A DNA stretch of 64,000 nucleotides, from contig JBOZIK010000001.1 of NCBI GenBank assembly GCA_051453625.1, forward strand, positions 175,403,228 to 175,467,227. Reading direction: 5' to 3'. The notes beneath the pieces are model-generated. The model was not told the origin of the DNA and did no database searches. It worked only from the letters and a program-made list of their open reading frames with translations. Positions 10,870 to 22,489 of this stretch are shown piece after piece. The translations under genes were made by a program, and so were the position numbers. Source of the DNA: Welwitschia mirabilis. Taxonomy: Eukaryota > Gnetophyta > Gnetopsida > Welwitschiales. The first letter of the stretch is position 1. Each line of letters begins with the position of its first letter.

Positions 10870-12137
10870 TGTTTTAGTGCATAATTTTATAACTTTTCCT
10901 TCCTTATCGAATCATATTAATCACAAATATATATGTTATAAATATAACATACTAGTATAAATGGAAGTGAATCAAATGTCATAAAACCATTGAAGGAATG
11001 TGATAGAAGAAGGAGAATTGATTTTTGAGAGAATATACTATTCCAAACTTAAGAATAATGTAGAAAAATAAGCATGCAATATAATGCAAATGCAACTTAA
11101 TCTAAATAAACACTTGTCCAATTACCAAATCGACTCATCAGGAAGATCGACCTTATCTAACTAAATCAGCTAAGGAAACTATCACCAACTAAGACTAACT
11201 TAAGTTATCAAGTAAGATGAATAAATTATAATGCAAAATGCTCTTAAGCTAATATCACTAACTTTAACAAAGTTTTCTCTTAATACCTATATAATTAATA
11301 AAACTATCACTAAATCAAGAATAACATAAACCATAAGGGATATCAAAGAGTATTAACAAATAAAAGAAATAGAGTTTATATTATAAACTAAACTTGCATT
11401 CAGGTTATAAAATAGTTGCACCTCAATGAAGGATGCTCAGCCCTTCACCAAGGAAACATCTTTCTCTAACTACTTAAGATGGATTTCCTACCCTTTGACC
11501 TCATATCTGAGAATTTCTAGTGAATTGAAGATGATAGAAGTATCAAAGGGAGGATTTATTTATGTAGTAAAAAAAGTGTATTCATTGCTTAAAATGTGCT
11601 AAAAAATGTACTTAATTCAAAGAAAGAAATAGTGAAATGGATGAAAGTCAGATAGCCATTTCAATGTCATGCTAAGTATTATGGGAATGAAACCTCATAA
11701 TAATAGCTGACTCATGAGCATCTGGCTCCATAATTATTCCCTAATTGGCTTCATGTGTGCTATTATCCTATATGTCATGGGGTTGACACTAGAAACAACA
11801 CCTCTTTAGGAGAGAGAACTCATTGGCTCCTAGATCCAATCCACATTAGCATTCGAAATAGTTGCTAAAGTGCTATTTTCCTATCTATCATGGGAATTAT
11901 AACCTTCCTTATCTTTTTAACTAAAGAGAAATCAGCCATTTGTTTCATTGATCTTCCTTCAAAGAACTAAGTATTAGAATATATCTGAAATGCCTTCAAA
12001 TATGCTAATAATTGCATGTTTTTGTGATCACCCCATCGATTCTTCATAATTGTTAAAATTTTATCTAAACCAATATAAATTTCCTCTAAGATAATTCATA
12101 ATACTCCATTAAATACATATAATTTAATAGTACATTA
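10870..12137 (-). repeat. Element M 5' LTR
   Basis: About 1.27 kb, ending tgttttagtgc... at the primer-site edge and ..agtacatta at the outer edge. Homologous throughout to 2293-3506. It contains hairpin motifs near 11764 and 11874. Confidence 0.8.
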
Positions 12138-12142
12138 AGGAA
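12138..12142. repeat. Target-site duplication of element M, right copy (aggaa)
   Basis: Follows the M LTR directly and matches agtaa at 2288-2292 in 4 of 5 positions. Confidence 0.65.
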
Positions 12143-13391
12143 GGATAGCACAAAATAATGTTGAGAATAAAAATTAGGCCCATTCTTCTTTTCAACATTC
12201 TTAATTTTGTCCTTCTTCATTTCAAACTTCCTATAAAAATGACAATGAAAATTTTAAACATTTAAGGATTCCACTTATTTATAGAAACATCCTATAATCA
12301 TTTTAGTCATTCATCTTCCATAAATTACTATAAATAAGATCCATCTCCTATGAACTACTATGAGCAAGAAAAGTAACTAATGCAAAAAATGATTGATTAA
12401 ATGAAAAAGAAGTAAGAAGATACTAAAAAAAATTAGAAACTTGAATTGGAATCTTTTAACAAATACTATTACAAAATCAAGGTTCCTTTATAATACAACA
12501 TCTTTAGACATATCCTACTACATCCTATTTTGAGGAAAATGAGGATAACTTAGGAACAAGTAATAATGATTTTTGTTTTTAAATAGAAGATAAATTTTTG
12601 TATCAAACTTTAACATCCTACTCATTAGGAGGTGATCAAAAGGGATATAATAATAACTCAACCTAATTTTTCAATGATAAATATAAGGATTTTTATTCAT
12701 TAAATGATGATATTGATGTATTAGATTATATCCATACTATTCATTTACTACTAAAAAATGTAGATGAGGAATCCATTCATAAAGAACATGAAAAATTTTT
12801 AATCTATGATGAAGATGATGCTCACATTTCTCTTGATAATTTTTTTTGATAAATCTAATAACTTGTTGAATGAGAGCAATATTCAACAAGAGAAGGAAGT
12901 TATATTCAAATATAATGATAAGGAAAATGAATAAATAGTTTAAAAAATAATAATAAAGATAATAATGCTAGAAAGAAACATAATGAAGGACTGATAGAAT
13001 TTGTTCTAAATTTAATGAAGGAAAGACTTTTTCATTCTACCCATATTTCTCCAACTCTTCCACCTATGCTTTCATGTCAAAATCTAAATTACATCCTTCC
13101 TTCTACTTTTACTTTCACATTACCTTATGTTCTTGATAATTATAATCCTTCTCCATCTCTTGTACTTGAACTTTCATGCAATTTTCAAATCCATATTTCT
13201 TTCCTTGAATTGCATGTAACCTGTAATTTTCAAAAGTGTATTTCTAATTTCTTTCAATCTTTTTATTTTAAAGCTCCATGTGATACTTAAAGTAACATCC
13301 TTCCATCTTCAACCAAGTTTAGTTTACCTTGTCTCTCTAAAAATTACTCTTTTAAAACTATGACTTGGAATATCTTGAATTTTTAAATTGA
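12138..13391 (+). pseudogene. N-family ORF, main part (element P)
   Basis: Continuation of the ORF that starts at 2179. In one frame or another it shows: the GPFF aromatic stretch (12178), YYEQEK (about 12365), DDIDVLDYI then DDAHISLDNFF (12705-12848), a region rich in S, T and P with STFTFTLPYVLDNYNPS (about 13100-13155), FKAPCDT (13268-13288) and a C-terminus DLEYLEFLN before a stop at 13389-13391. The summed length with the N-terminal piece is about 1.37 kb, as in M. Several CAA codons seem to have become TAA stops. The longest surviving frame is 13015-13290, 91 codons. Function unknown; no link to a named domain. Confidence 0.65.
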
Positions 13392-13734
13392 GGTAAATCT
13401 TATCTTCTTGATAATAATCATGCTTAGAATTAAATCTTAAGGAGATTTTTAATCTTATTAAACACTCTAAAAAGCCTTCAAAAACTTCTTAGATCCATTC
13501 TTTGAGTTATGCCCTGAATGAATTATATAATAATGCCCATGATTTACAATAATTAAATAATAGATTTTGTCAATAAAGTTTATGACTACTTTATCTATTA
13601 TGTAGATTTTAAAATTTATGCTAAGTTTTACCTTTTTACCCTCTATTCCTCTAATTGATTTTACTTCATCTTTTATGTTTTATCAATTAGTTTCTATTCA
13701 TTATGGCTCTTATTTTTCCAAAATGTATAATACC

Positions 13735-13930
13735 TAAGCACATCTTTTACACAAATAGTTAACCTCTCAATGGTTAGGTTCTTAAAGAATAAGTATGTTT
13801 TAATGTCTTAGTTGAAATCTCCAATTTTGACATTTTGAAAATTTAGATGTTAATGGATAAAGGTTGAAAGTTAATAACTTACCTACCAATCAAATCTTGA
13901 ATATGATAAAAACACTTCTCTTAGATTTTC
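13735..13930 (+). pseudogene. Integrase C-terminal remnant (element P)
   Basis: The frame contains VLVEISNF, aligned with GLIKISNL of G, followed by a decayed FKVNG-type end and a stretch parallel to 'TLNMIEA' in G. Stops interrupt it. It lies about 340 bp after the N-family ORF, as in M and B. Confidence 0.5.
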
Positions 13931-15190
13931 CTTCTCCCATTATCTAAATTCTGCCTTAGCTAATTTGTTTGGTAAACATCATGCTATTACTTAAATAGAT
14001 TTAACTTCACTAATGTTTTAATTTATGAGGTTATCATGATTAGTAAATATTTTACTTAATCACTTTAAGGTGACAAGATTAGATTAATCCAATCTTAAAA
14101 CAATTATATGTCTATGGAATTTATTTTAAAGGAAGATGTCCTAGTTTATTTATTTTCTTTTAATAGTATGAGACTTTAGTTATTTGAGTGTTCTCCTCTA
14201 TTTCTTGTTTCATTTCTTAACTCTTGTATTACTAGGTTATGTAAGATTTATTCCTTTTATTCCATAAATAAAAATTAAAAAGAAAGAACCATGATCTTAT
14301 ATATCTAAGTTAAAAACATAATCATCATGATGTCCTATTGTAAGTGCTTTTACTCCTCTGATAGTGGTTGCACTCCTATCATAATGGAAATAATTATTAC
14401 CTAGAAGCTACAAGCTTAGTGATATCCCTAGTATTATTAGAGGCATTACTTATTTTCTAGAATTATTATGCATATAGTACTCTCATAATATCACTATACT
14501 TTTTTGGATCCTAGTATTGTCTTTGGATGTGAGTAGATGAGTTTATTTCTGAGTATCTCTTGATCTTATCACCCATTTATTGAAAGCATTAGATATACTT
14601 GACATTGTCATAATCATTTCTCCTTTAAGTGGTACTTCGTAGAGGTTTTTCTATATTATGTCATGCATCATTAGTCAAGTGATTTTATAAATTCTACCAA
14701 GTGACTTTACTAGGTTAGAATTTTGGATAGGTGAACAGTCTTCTTTATGTTTCTATTTATTCATTTTTTTATGTTTTTCCTAGTTATTTTATTTGGAATT
14801 TTAAAGTCATTTATGTATCTTTTTTAGCATAATAATACTTGATCATTTATTAGTATTTTAATCATCTTTTTACTTTTTGACTCATGTTTTTTATTCATGA
14901 GTGTTTTTCTTCCCCTTGTTAGCACTTTAATTAATGTGTTCCTTTTATTTGTAATGATGTTATTTATATTTTCCTTTTGAATTTAATATATCCACTTATT
15001 AATCTTGAATTCTTATTGATGTTTGATACATTTGAGGATTTTATTTAGCATTGATTCTCTCTTCTTAGTGCATTATAATTATTCTATATTTTTCTCTTGC
15101 CTTAAATTGTTCCACTTTTGACTTATATTTCTTAATTTTTGCCCATCTCTTAGACTTTCTGATGACTTTTTGAAGCTTTACTATTGCTAT
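13931..15190 (+). repeat. Element P 3' tail (truncated)
   Basis: Reverse-complement homology to 3900-5235 and 7160-8390. The block around 14580-14760 (a reverse match to 4980-5150) is clearest. It ends about 15190, without the last kilobase of tail, without a PPT and without a 3' LTR. Confidence 0.6.
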
Positions 15191-15261
15191 CATCAATTAT
15201 GCTATCAACAATTAATATAAGATTTGGCCTTATCAGATCTAATCACTAATAGGTCTTGTGG

Positions 15262-15534
15262 TGTTAGTAGTTAGAGATGAACTTTATTATAATTATTTAG
15301 TTTTGAAATTTTTATTTTTGTAAAGTGGTTAATGCTACTCCTCTAGTTTTCTATTCCATTTCCTATTTTCTCTCTTATATCCTTTTATATAATTGTCTTA
15401 TTCTTATCTATTTTTTATCATGTAGCAAGCTATATTTTACATTGAATAATGAAAATGTGAACTACATTTATTTATTGATCTTTGCTCCATTACTATCTTG
15501 CTTATACATTAAGGTTTTTCTTGAAACCCTTTAA
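15262..15534 (+). repeat. Copia-type element 5' LTR
   Basis: Starts tgttagtagttagag. Shares the words tttatttttgtaaagtg, ttgaataatgaaaatgt and attgatcttt with 17369-17621. It ends directly before the primer site. Confidence 0.75.
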
Positions 15535-15535
15535 T

Positions 15536-15547
15536 TGGTATTGGAGC
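15536..15547 (+). other. Primer-binding site, initiator-Met tRNA type
   Basis: tggtattggagc differs from TGGTATCAGAGC at two positions and lies directly after the LTR. Confidence 0.75.
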
Positions 15548-16589
15548 TAGGAGAACAATCTATAGGTGTCTCCATTATTATAGAGCATGAAGCTCATCAC
15601 CATGATTTGGAATCTAAAGTTTATTTAATTTTCCTAGCCATAACTGCATCATTCTTATCACTAGAAGTTCAGATTCTATGAAACTAATGAAATGTAAATT
15701 AAGATAGAAAGTACAAGTGAATGACACCAATTCCATGAAAAAGTTTTAATCTTCTCTCTCTACACATTAAACGTTATGCCCAAAAGGCAAGGATTAGATC
15801 CAAAGAGAAGCAAGAAAGTGTATACCACCTAAGTTGAAGAAGATCTTCAAGTGAAATGTTTGTAGATGGTGGAAGCTAGAGTGATCATGATGACAAGGTA
15901 ATCAAAGATGTCTAGTAATATCATTCAAAAAAGATGCAACTACTTACTTTGATACACATTTTCCACATAGAAAATGCTACCTTCTTCCATGTGGAACATG
16001 TCATCTTTTCCTAGTCTCATCTATGCTAGCTTATTATTTCATTCTTCTATGACTTTAGCCTTTCTGCTTGGTTTTAAGATTTGTTACTACTCTTAAGTTA
16101 GATATCTATCTATGTTCTATTTCTATAAGACTTCTATGAAGTTGGATGATTGATCTAAAGAATGGGATATGTTTTAATACCTTTATTTCCTTTAAAGCAT
16201 TATATTGCCCCTCCTTTAAATTTTTTTACCTTCCCTTTCTTTTAATAGTTTGTTTGTAAAAAGGCATTTCATTACCTTTTTGTATTTGTATAAGTAAGCA
16301 AATAATAAAAGAATTATTTAGGAATGAGAAAGAGAGAAAATGAACAAAGTAGAAAAGGACATTAAAATATATAATGGTAAAATTTTCATTCTTAAAAAAT
16401 CAAGGTGTAGCTATTCTTAATTTAGAAATGTGTATCACAAGTTGTAAATGGTACAATACCTAAATAAATATATGCATCTAAAATTATAAAGTATAATATG
16501 TTATATCAAAGAACTATATTTCTAATTCCCCTTGCACTTGAAGATATTTACTTACATTGTTTTGATTTGATCAAGTTATTAAAGCCAAA

Positions 16590-17035
16590 TTGAAAAGAGT
16601 TAAATAATTTATTTGGTGCGAGTAATAAAGAGGCTAAGAAAATATTGAAGAATAAACTTTATGGATTAAAGATAGATGAAGAAACATGTATGAGTAAACA
16701 TATCAACTACTTTCAATCAAATTTAATTTAACTTTCTTGTATTAATACTAAAGTGAATGATAATGATATCAAAGCAATCTTACTTAATAGACTTCCATCC
16801 AAGTTTGATTGCATTGTCTTTACATTAAAGAAGGTTCCATTTCACTTGAATCCATCATCTTTACACTTATTGAAGATTTTTAAAAAATGGAACATAAAGA
16901 AATAGCAACTAAAGCTTTGATAAGTATCAAAGATAAACCACAAACAAACAGGAATAGGTCTTGTTATTATTGCAAAAGAAATAGACATAAAGTAATCAAC
17001 TATTTTAATTAAGCAAGGGATCTACTCACTCAAAA
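16590..17035 (+). pseudogene. Copia gag (UBN2-like) remnant with damaged zinc knuckle
   Basis: A frame from about 16632 reads AKKILKNKLYGLKIDEETCM, then a helical block with HINYFQSNL and AILLNRLPSKFDCIVFTL. This matches the usual UBN2 gag pattern of plant copia elements (an L..L..L kernel followed by a LP.S/K.D... block). Further on, at 16972-17015, comes CYYCKRNRHKVINYF, a CX2CX4HX4C knuckle in which the last Cys has become Tyr (TGT to TAT). In-frame stops and a shift between the two parts mean no full protein can be made. Gag would form the particle and bind RNA. Confidence 0.6.
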
Positions 17036-17338
17036 AATAAAGAAGAAATCTCTCATAAATGAAATGAAAACTAAACCTAAATCTAAAGAAGCAGTAACTT
17101 CACAAGATAATATAATCCTTTCTAGCTTCTAATTATTTATAATCTATATTATCTTGAGTTATTCTAGGTTTTTCCACTTTGTTTTAAGTTGTCCCAAGTT
17201 ATCACACTTTGTCTTGGATTGTCCCAAGTTGTCTTATCTTATTCCAAGTAAAAGTTTCTTATTATTTAAGCTAGGTTAGAGGCTCGTTCCAACTATATCT
17301 TATCATTTGTATTATTAAATTTAAAAACTTAACATCAA

Positions 17339-17368
17339 GAGGAGGGAAAGGGGGGATGGGGGGAGGGT
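17339..17368 (+). other. Polypurine tract of copia-type element
   Basis: About 30 bases of almost pure A and G, with G runs of six, directly before the 3' LTR. This is by far the most G-rich spot in the window. Confidence 0.8.
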
Positions 17369-17621
17369 TGTTTTTAGAATTTTTACCTTTTAACTTTTTA
17401 TTTTTGTAAAGTGATTAATACCATTTTCCTATTTTTCTGTCCCACATCTTATTTTCTCTCCTATATCCTCTAATACAATCATCTAATTCATACCTAGTTT
17501 TTGTTATGTAGAAAGCTATAAAATTTTGCATTGAATAATGAAAATGTAGGATATATTTATTAATTGATCTTTTCTTCATTATTGTCTTACTTATGCCTTA
17601 AGGATTCCCTAGAATCCTTCA
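17369..17621 (+). repeat. Copia-type element 3' LTR
   Basis: 253 bp, homologous to 15262-15534. It starts tgtttttagaattttt and ends ..aatccttca. Confidence 0.75.
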
Positions 17622-19126
17622 AAATTATGGTGTAAATTTGAAGATCTTTTATGTAAAGAAACTAGTTTCATTATTAGGTCTACTAGTGCCTCTAGGTTTT
17701 TGAGTATGTACACCTCTGTCTTCTATTTAAATTCTCTAAATTTTATTAGAAATCTAAAAATAATATATAAAAGCAAAAGATGAAACAGTCATACTAATAT
17801 GATTAGAATAAGTTAATGTAAATGTTAATTTTTACATGTTAATAGACATGCAAAAATAAATATTGGATTTCAAGAGAACTATAAGAAGAGGCACAAGAAG
17901 AAGAATAAGAAGAGGAATCACAAGGCCATTATTCACATTCCTTTTAATGTCCTTCTTCTCTTTATTCTTTTTCTATTAATATAAAAAATGGTAAATAGCT
18001 AATTGAAGGAGCATCTATGTACCTTCTTCTTCTTCTACTCCTCCCTATCATTCTTCCTTCACTTCAAGTAAAACATTTCTTTAATAAGTATGTAAATATT
18101 AAAAGAATTGGATAAGAAAAACTTTAGAGAAAAATGAAGAATACCTACTCTTTGATGTAATTATTTGTGAAATGTAATGAAATACTTTCATTTTATTATC
18201 ATGCATCTCAAAATTCTTGTGCAATTTTGTTTTCATATATATTTTAATTTGTATTTTATTAACTTTGAAGATAGAGTAAAAAGATGGTTGAAAGAAAAGT
18301 TTTAGGAGTAAAGGAGGTGATTCACTTAGATGTTTGGCTTCTATTCTTTATACACTTCACTTAAGTAAAACTAACCTCAAAATTGGCTAACTTTTTAAAA
18401 CTTTTTCATTACATTTATTCAACACTTGAATGTTTTTATTTTGTGACTTTTACATGTTTACAAATTTCACATGTTTTTTTCTAAGATAATATAAAAAGTT
18501 TGGTTGGAATGTATGATAACATGCAAAATATATATTTACTTAAATAATTAAGATCAATCACATAATTAAGTTTTAATTTTCATGGTTTTATGATTTTATA
18601 TTGATTTATGCTATTAAAATTACATAAACTAATATTATATCTTTATTATTAAACTTTTTAGATCTATAATAGGTGTCTAAAAAATGAGCTAAAAAGAGGA
18701 GTGATGATTCATTATAAAGCTAGTAACATCGATTGGGTTTAATAATGGTACCAGTCAATTGAAGGTACAGGAGATTATTTTCACATTTTGCAGCACTTGG
18801 TATATTTTAGGATTTTTTAGGTATTTGGTGAAACAATCTAAAGTGCCAAAAAATTATGAAAATTTTAAAAACTCTAAATCTAATATTAATTTTTACATTA
18901 TAAAAAGGAAATTAAACCTCATTTTGAATGATCTTTTAGCACATGTAATCTGCAATTAACCATTTAAATTTTAGAAGATCTTTGAACATGTTTAGTTTCT
19001 AAGTATTATTTCTTTAAAAATGATCTAGCTCTTAAGATTAGCATGATATTTTAAGATTTGGCTTGAATATTTCACTCATTTAATATTTGATTTACTAATA
19101 TAATAAAGTGCTAAGATTTCTTAAAT
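17622..19126. other. AT-rich interval with no recognised feature
   Basis: Holds short homopolymer and CTT-rich runs (about 18020-18060). A 66-codon frame at 18759-18959 has no recognisable motif. It shows none of the element blocks used elsewhere in the window. Confidence 0.6.
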
Positions 19127-19131
19127 CTAAT
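19127..19131. repeat. Target-site duplication of element G, left copy (ctaat)
   Basis: Identical to 33288-33292, directly outside the far LTR. Confidence 0.8.
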
Positions 19132-20502
19132 TATTACGATGTGAATTTATGCAATATGGAAATCCTTCAGGTAAACCTATAAATCATGTCATTTGTAGAA
19201 AACACACTTTAATATAGATGGAAATTCATTCAAATGTCATCATCCAATGAAGGCACTAGGATTAGAGTTAGAGAATTGATTTGCCAAAGTACTTTTAGTC
19301 CTTTTTGTCTTATAAAAACTAAAAAAAAATAAAGAAGTAAATGCAATGCTAAATAAAAATGAAATGCAAGTGAATGGAAATGGAAATGGAAATAGATCCT
19401 ACTTAGCTCCTATTCTTTCTATGAGAAAGACTACTTCTCTATAACTTATATTAATTAAGAAGAACATCTACTAGTTCTTAACCAAGATAAACTATGAGAT
19501 CTATCCAAGTAAGAATAAGCAATATGAGATATGAAATGAAATGAAGTACAATGCAAATATGCTACTACTAATTAAGGTCAATCTTAAGAAAGGTTGTCCT
19601 TATGATTTAAACACATCACAAGTTGTCACTTAACTATGATCAACTTAAATCATAAGGGACATTCAAAATATTGGAATGAAAAAGGAAATTATATTAATTC
19701 AAAGATAAATTCAAACAACATCCACTTACAATCCAAAAAACAACATCTTAATGATAAAGACACAGCTTGACACTAAAAAGACTCCCTTTTGCAGTGTAAG
19801 ATGGACCTCTTACCCTTCAATGCTCCATCACAAGTATTAAGTACAAAAGATGCAGTAGAAATGAAGGAGGGGAAGGGTATTTATAATTTTTCATTTAAGG
19901 AATTAAAGGCAAAACCCTAAAGGCAATAAATAGAAACTCTAATAACCCATATGGGTCATTTAACCCCATTTACAATGATATTTATTGTGGACATGTAAAA
20001 ACAATTATCATCCAGTCTGTCATCCACATGATAGATGGGACAATGCTACCTTAACTATTTGGGTTATATACCCATATGATACCATCAATTACATGGGTTG
20101 TCCACACATGTTACTGATGCCATCATTCTATTTGTCATCCGAACAACTAAGCAGATGATGCCCTGTCATCATGTGCTCCATGTGCTACTATTAGTACTGT
20201 AGGTCCTATCCACATTAGCAGTGTGGTCATCCTCTATGACATGGAAATGACTGTGGGGATGATGGTATTCCTTTGCTTCTTTCTCTAAAGTAAGTTAGTC
20301 TTTTACATTATAAAGTCCTTCTTTCAAATCTACAATATTAGAACAAACTCAAAAAACTGCCAAAAATGGTAAGTATCACATGTTTTACTGATCATCCTGT
20401 TAGATCTTCATAGTCATTAGTATTGCATCAAAACCTATATGAATGTCTTGCAAAAGTACTCAAAAACAAACCATCAAATTCTCACAAATTGGCATCACAA
20501 CA
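19132..20502 (-). repeat. Element G outer 3' LTR
   Basis: Starts tattacgatgtgaattta, a decayed form of tgttgcagtgtgaattta at 31922, and ends ggcatcacaaca. Homologous over its full length to 31922-33287. Hairpin motifs lie at 20020-20060 and 20225-20265. Confidence 0.85.
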
Positions 20503-20517
20503 TAGCCCTCTACTTAT
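20503..20517 (-). other. Polypurine tract (PPT1) of element G
   Basis: The minus strand is ATAAGTAGAGGGCTA directly before the 3' LTR. A second, better preserved tract (PPT2) is at 20670-20685. Confidence 0.75.
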
Positions 20518-22489
20518 CCTTATTAGTTCCTGATAAGCAAGCGATCAACTAGATTATAGGCCAATTTGTCTAAGATAAAAACAATAGTGCTTAGAAGGTT
20601 GTAAATTGAGTTCATAAAAAAATGCTATTATTAATAGGTAAATAATACAAGTGCTGAAAATTTTTTTCCTAAGCCCCCTACTTAAGCATGTTACCACAGA
20701 ATAAAAGAATGTGATACACACATAAGAATCATAAAAAGGTAACTTGATGGCTCATAAAATAAAGCTGTGTATGCATATTATAGAACAATGATAATGGATT
20801 ATTGTGACAGCTTAAGTAGTGCTATTTCTGAACATGATGTTTTATAATTCATTAATATCATTAAAAAGGCAAGAAATAATAGTAAATATAGCACAATTCA
20901 GATGATCAAAAAGTATGGCTATAGAAAAACATGTGAAAGTGATGCTAGATCCTGCATGATAAAGTGCATGAATGCTCTAAAGAATTTATTCAAATAGCAT
21001 GAAAAACTCATCCAAATAACCTATCATACAATTAGATCATAAAATCTTAGAAATTAAAAATTTGTATTGATAAAAATAAATTAATGCCCAAAAAGATGTC
21101 CTACCCCTTCCACGAGAGAAGTAAGATGTCCTGGATTACATAATTAAGAAAAAGAGGATTACACAATTAAGAAAAAGAGAGTGTCATTGCCTTTGTCATG
21201 AGGATGATAGATGTGGATGACAAACATTAAAATAGCTGGTTAGATAGACAAGTAAACTTAGAAAATGTTAAAAAACAAAAAAAATGCAAAAATGCAATAG
21301 AAAGAAGATAACAACCTGAGAAAAAGCAAAAAAGTATCCTAAAATGCAAATGCATGATGAAGAAGTGAAAGGTGATAGTAGAGAAAAATGTACCAAAGGG
21401 AAAAAAAGCAATGCTTAAAGATGCCTCAAATGTACCTGAACGCATGGAAAGCTATAATTCATCTAATCAAGGAAACCGTTCAAAGTGAAATAACCGTCAT
21501 CTTAAAAATATAATGATTAGGTCCATGATATGATGCTAAAAAAGTATGAAGAAATGAATTTGAAAATCCAACAAAATAACTAAATAAAAACAAAAATAAA
21601 AATGGACAACTAAGAACATGAACAAGATTACTTTATTACCCTAAATGCTAACCTAACAATTCCCTTAGCAACAATTATAAAATCACTTGATTAATAATGC
21701 ATAACATAATGTAAATATTCATAAAGTTTTACTCAATTAGGTAATGATTATGATGATGTCAAGTATGCTAATATTATCAAATAATAAATAATAAGACAAA
21801 AAGCTATTAAAAATAGAAACTTACAAGTTACCATGTTAAAACAAATACTAAAATCCAAAGAGTAGAGTGATCATGTGAAAGTACTAGAAATAAATAAAGA
21901 AAAGTGATTTATTGTTCTATGATAAGGGGAGTGCAACCACTGTCAGAGGAGTAAGGACCCACATAGCATGGCCAACTGGCCTCCCAGTGGAATTTCCACA
22001 TCTATCATATTGCACTACCAAAGACCCCTCTCGAGAATATTTGCTCCAGTGCTCTTGTAGTAGGACATCATGATTACCATGTTTGTAAAGATATAACATG
22101 AAAGAGCATGGTAGTTATTTTTTATTTCTTTTCTTTCTCTCTTTTCTTTTTCGTTGTTTTCCTTTTTTTTTTGAGTATCATTCCACATGATTAAGTACTT
22201 ATAAGGATAAAAGTAAAGTGATGAGATGAGCAACAAAATAAGATCCTGCAAAAATAACTAATTATGTAAATCATTAAAAGATAATAAAAGAATTAAGAAA
22301 TCTTCCTTCTGAATGAATTTCATAGACATAAAAATGCCTAAAAATTGGATTAAGCCAATTTTATCATTTTACATGCCTAAGTAAAATATTACTCATCATG
22401 GAAACTTTATAAGTAAATACATATATCAAGTTAAATATGTTCAAGTGATAACATGATATTGACCAAAGGAATGAGTTAAGAAAGAATTT
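20518..22489 (-). repeat. Element G 3' tail between integrase and PPT
   Basis: About 2 kb of non-coding AT-rich DNA homologous to the tails of M, M2, P and B. It contains PPT2 (20670-20685) and a hairpin motif (21178-21225). Athila elements often have an env-like ORF at this position; none is readable here. A small conserved block (21910-22070, gtgcaaccac ... aatttccaca) recurs at 7790-7860 and 60660-60860. Confidence 0.65.

Larger units (their letters stand above)
2293..12137 (-). mobile_element. Element M: non-autonomous LTR retrotransposon with an extra internal LTR
   Basis: Read on the minus strand: 5' LTR (12137-10870), tRNA-Asp-type primer site, leader, N-family ORF (10326-8950), integrase C-terminal remnant (about 8640-8390), a 3' tail with two polypurine-like tracts, then a partial LTR (5611-5336), a 100-N gap, a second copy of the tail (5235-3507) and the outer 3' LTR (3506-2293). 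The outer ends are flanked by agtaa/aggaa, so they belong to one insertion. No gag zinc knuckle, protease, RT, RNase H or integrase core is visible, so the element is non-autonomous. The two tails differ at many positions, so the second is not a simple assembly duplicate. Confidence 0.8.
1424..15190 (+). mobile_element. Element P: non-autonomous Ty3/gypsy-type LTR retrotransposon, interrupted by M
   Basis: Visible parts in order on the plus strand: LTR end (1424-1591), primer-binding site (1595-1612), leader, start of the N-family ORF (2179-2292), then element M on the other strand, then the rest of the ORF (12138-13391), an integrase C-terminal remnant (about 13735-13930) and part of the 3' tail (to about 15190). 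The two ORF halves join at homologous points when compared with M's own ORF, which shows they were once one element. The 5' part of the LTR is cut by S1. No 3' LTR is found; the tail stops just before the copia insertion. Confidence 0.8.
15262..17621 (+). mobile_element. Short Ty1/copia-type element with gag remnant only
   Basis: Two LTRs (15262-15534 and 17369-17621) enclose about 1.83 kb. A tggtattggagc primer site, close to the initiator-Met tRNA complement TGGTATCAGAGC, follows the 5' LTR. A long purine tract (17339-17368) precedes the 3' LTR. Only a gag-like remnant is present; protease, integrase, RT and RNase H are absent. This is the layout of small gag-carrying non-autonomous copia elements. 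I could not find a convincing target-site duplication. Confidence 0.75.

Noticed and set aside
15257-17626. Target-site duplication around the copia element
   Set aside because: tgtgg and aaatt do not match; shifted alignments are no better.
17622-19126. Missing tail and 3' LTR of element P
   Set aside because: No tail block, PPT or LTR sequence is recognisable after the copia element, so P is described as truncated.
22015-22251. Frames in the G tail as an env-like gene
   Set aside because: No signal peptide or shared reading frame with the M, M2, P or B tails; low-complexity K/E-rich translation only.
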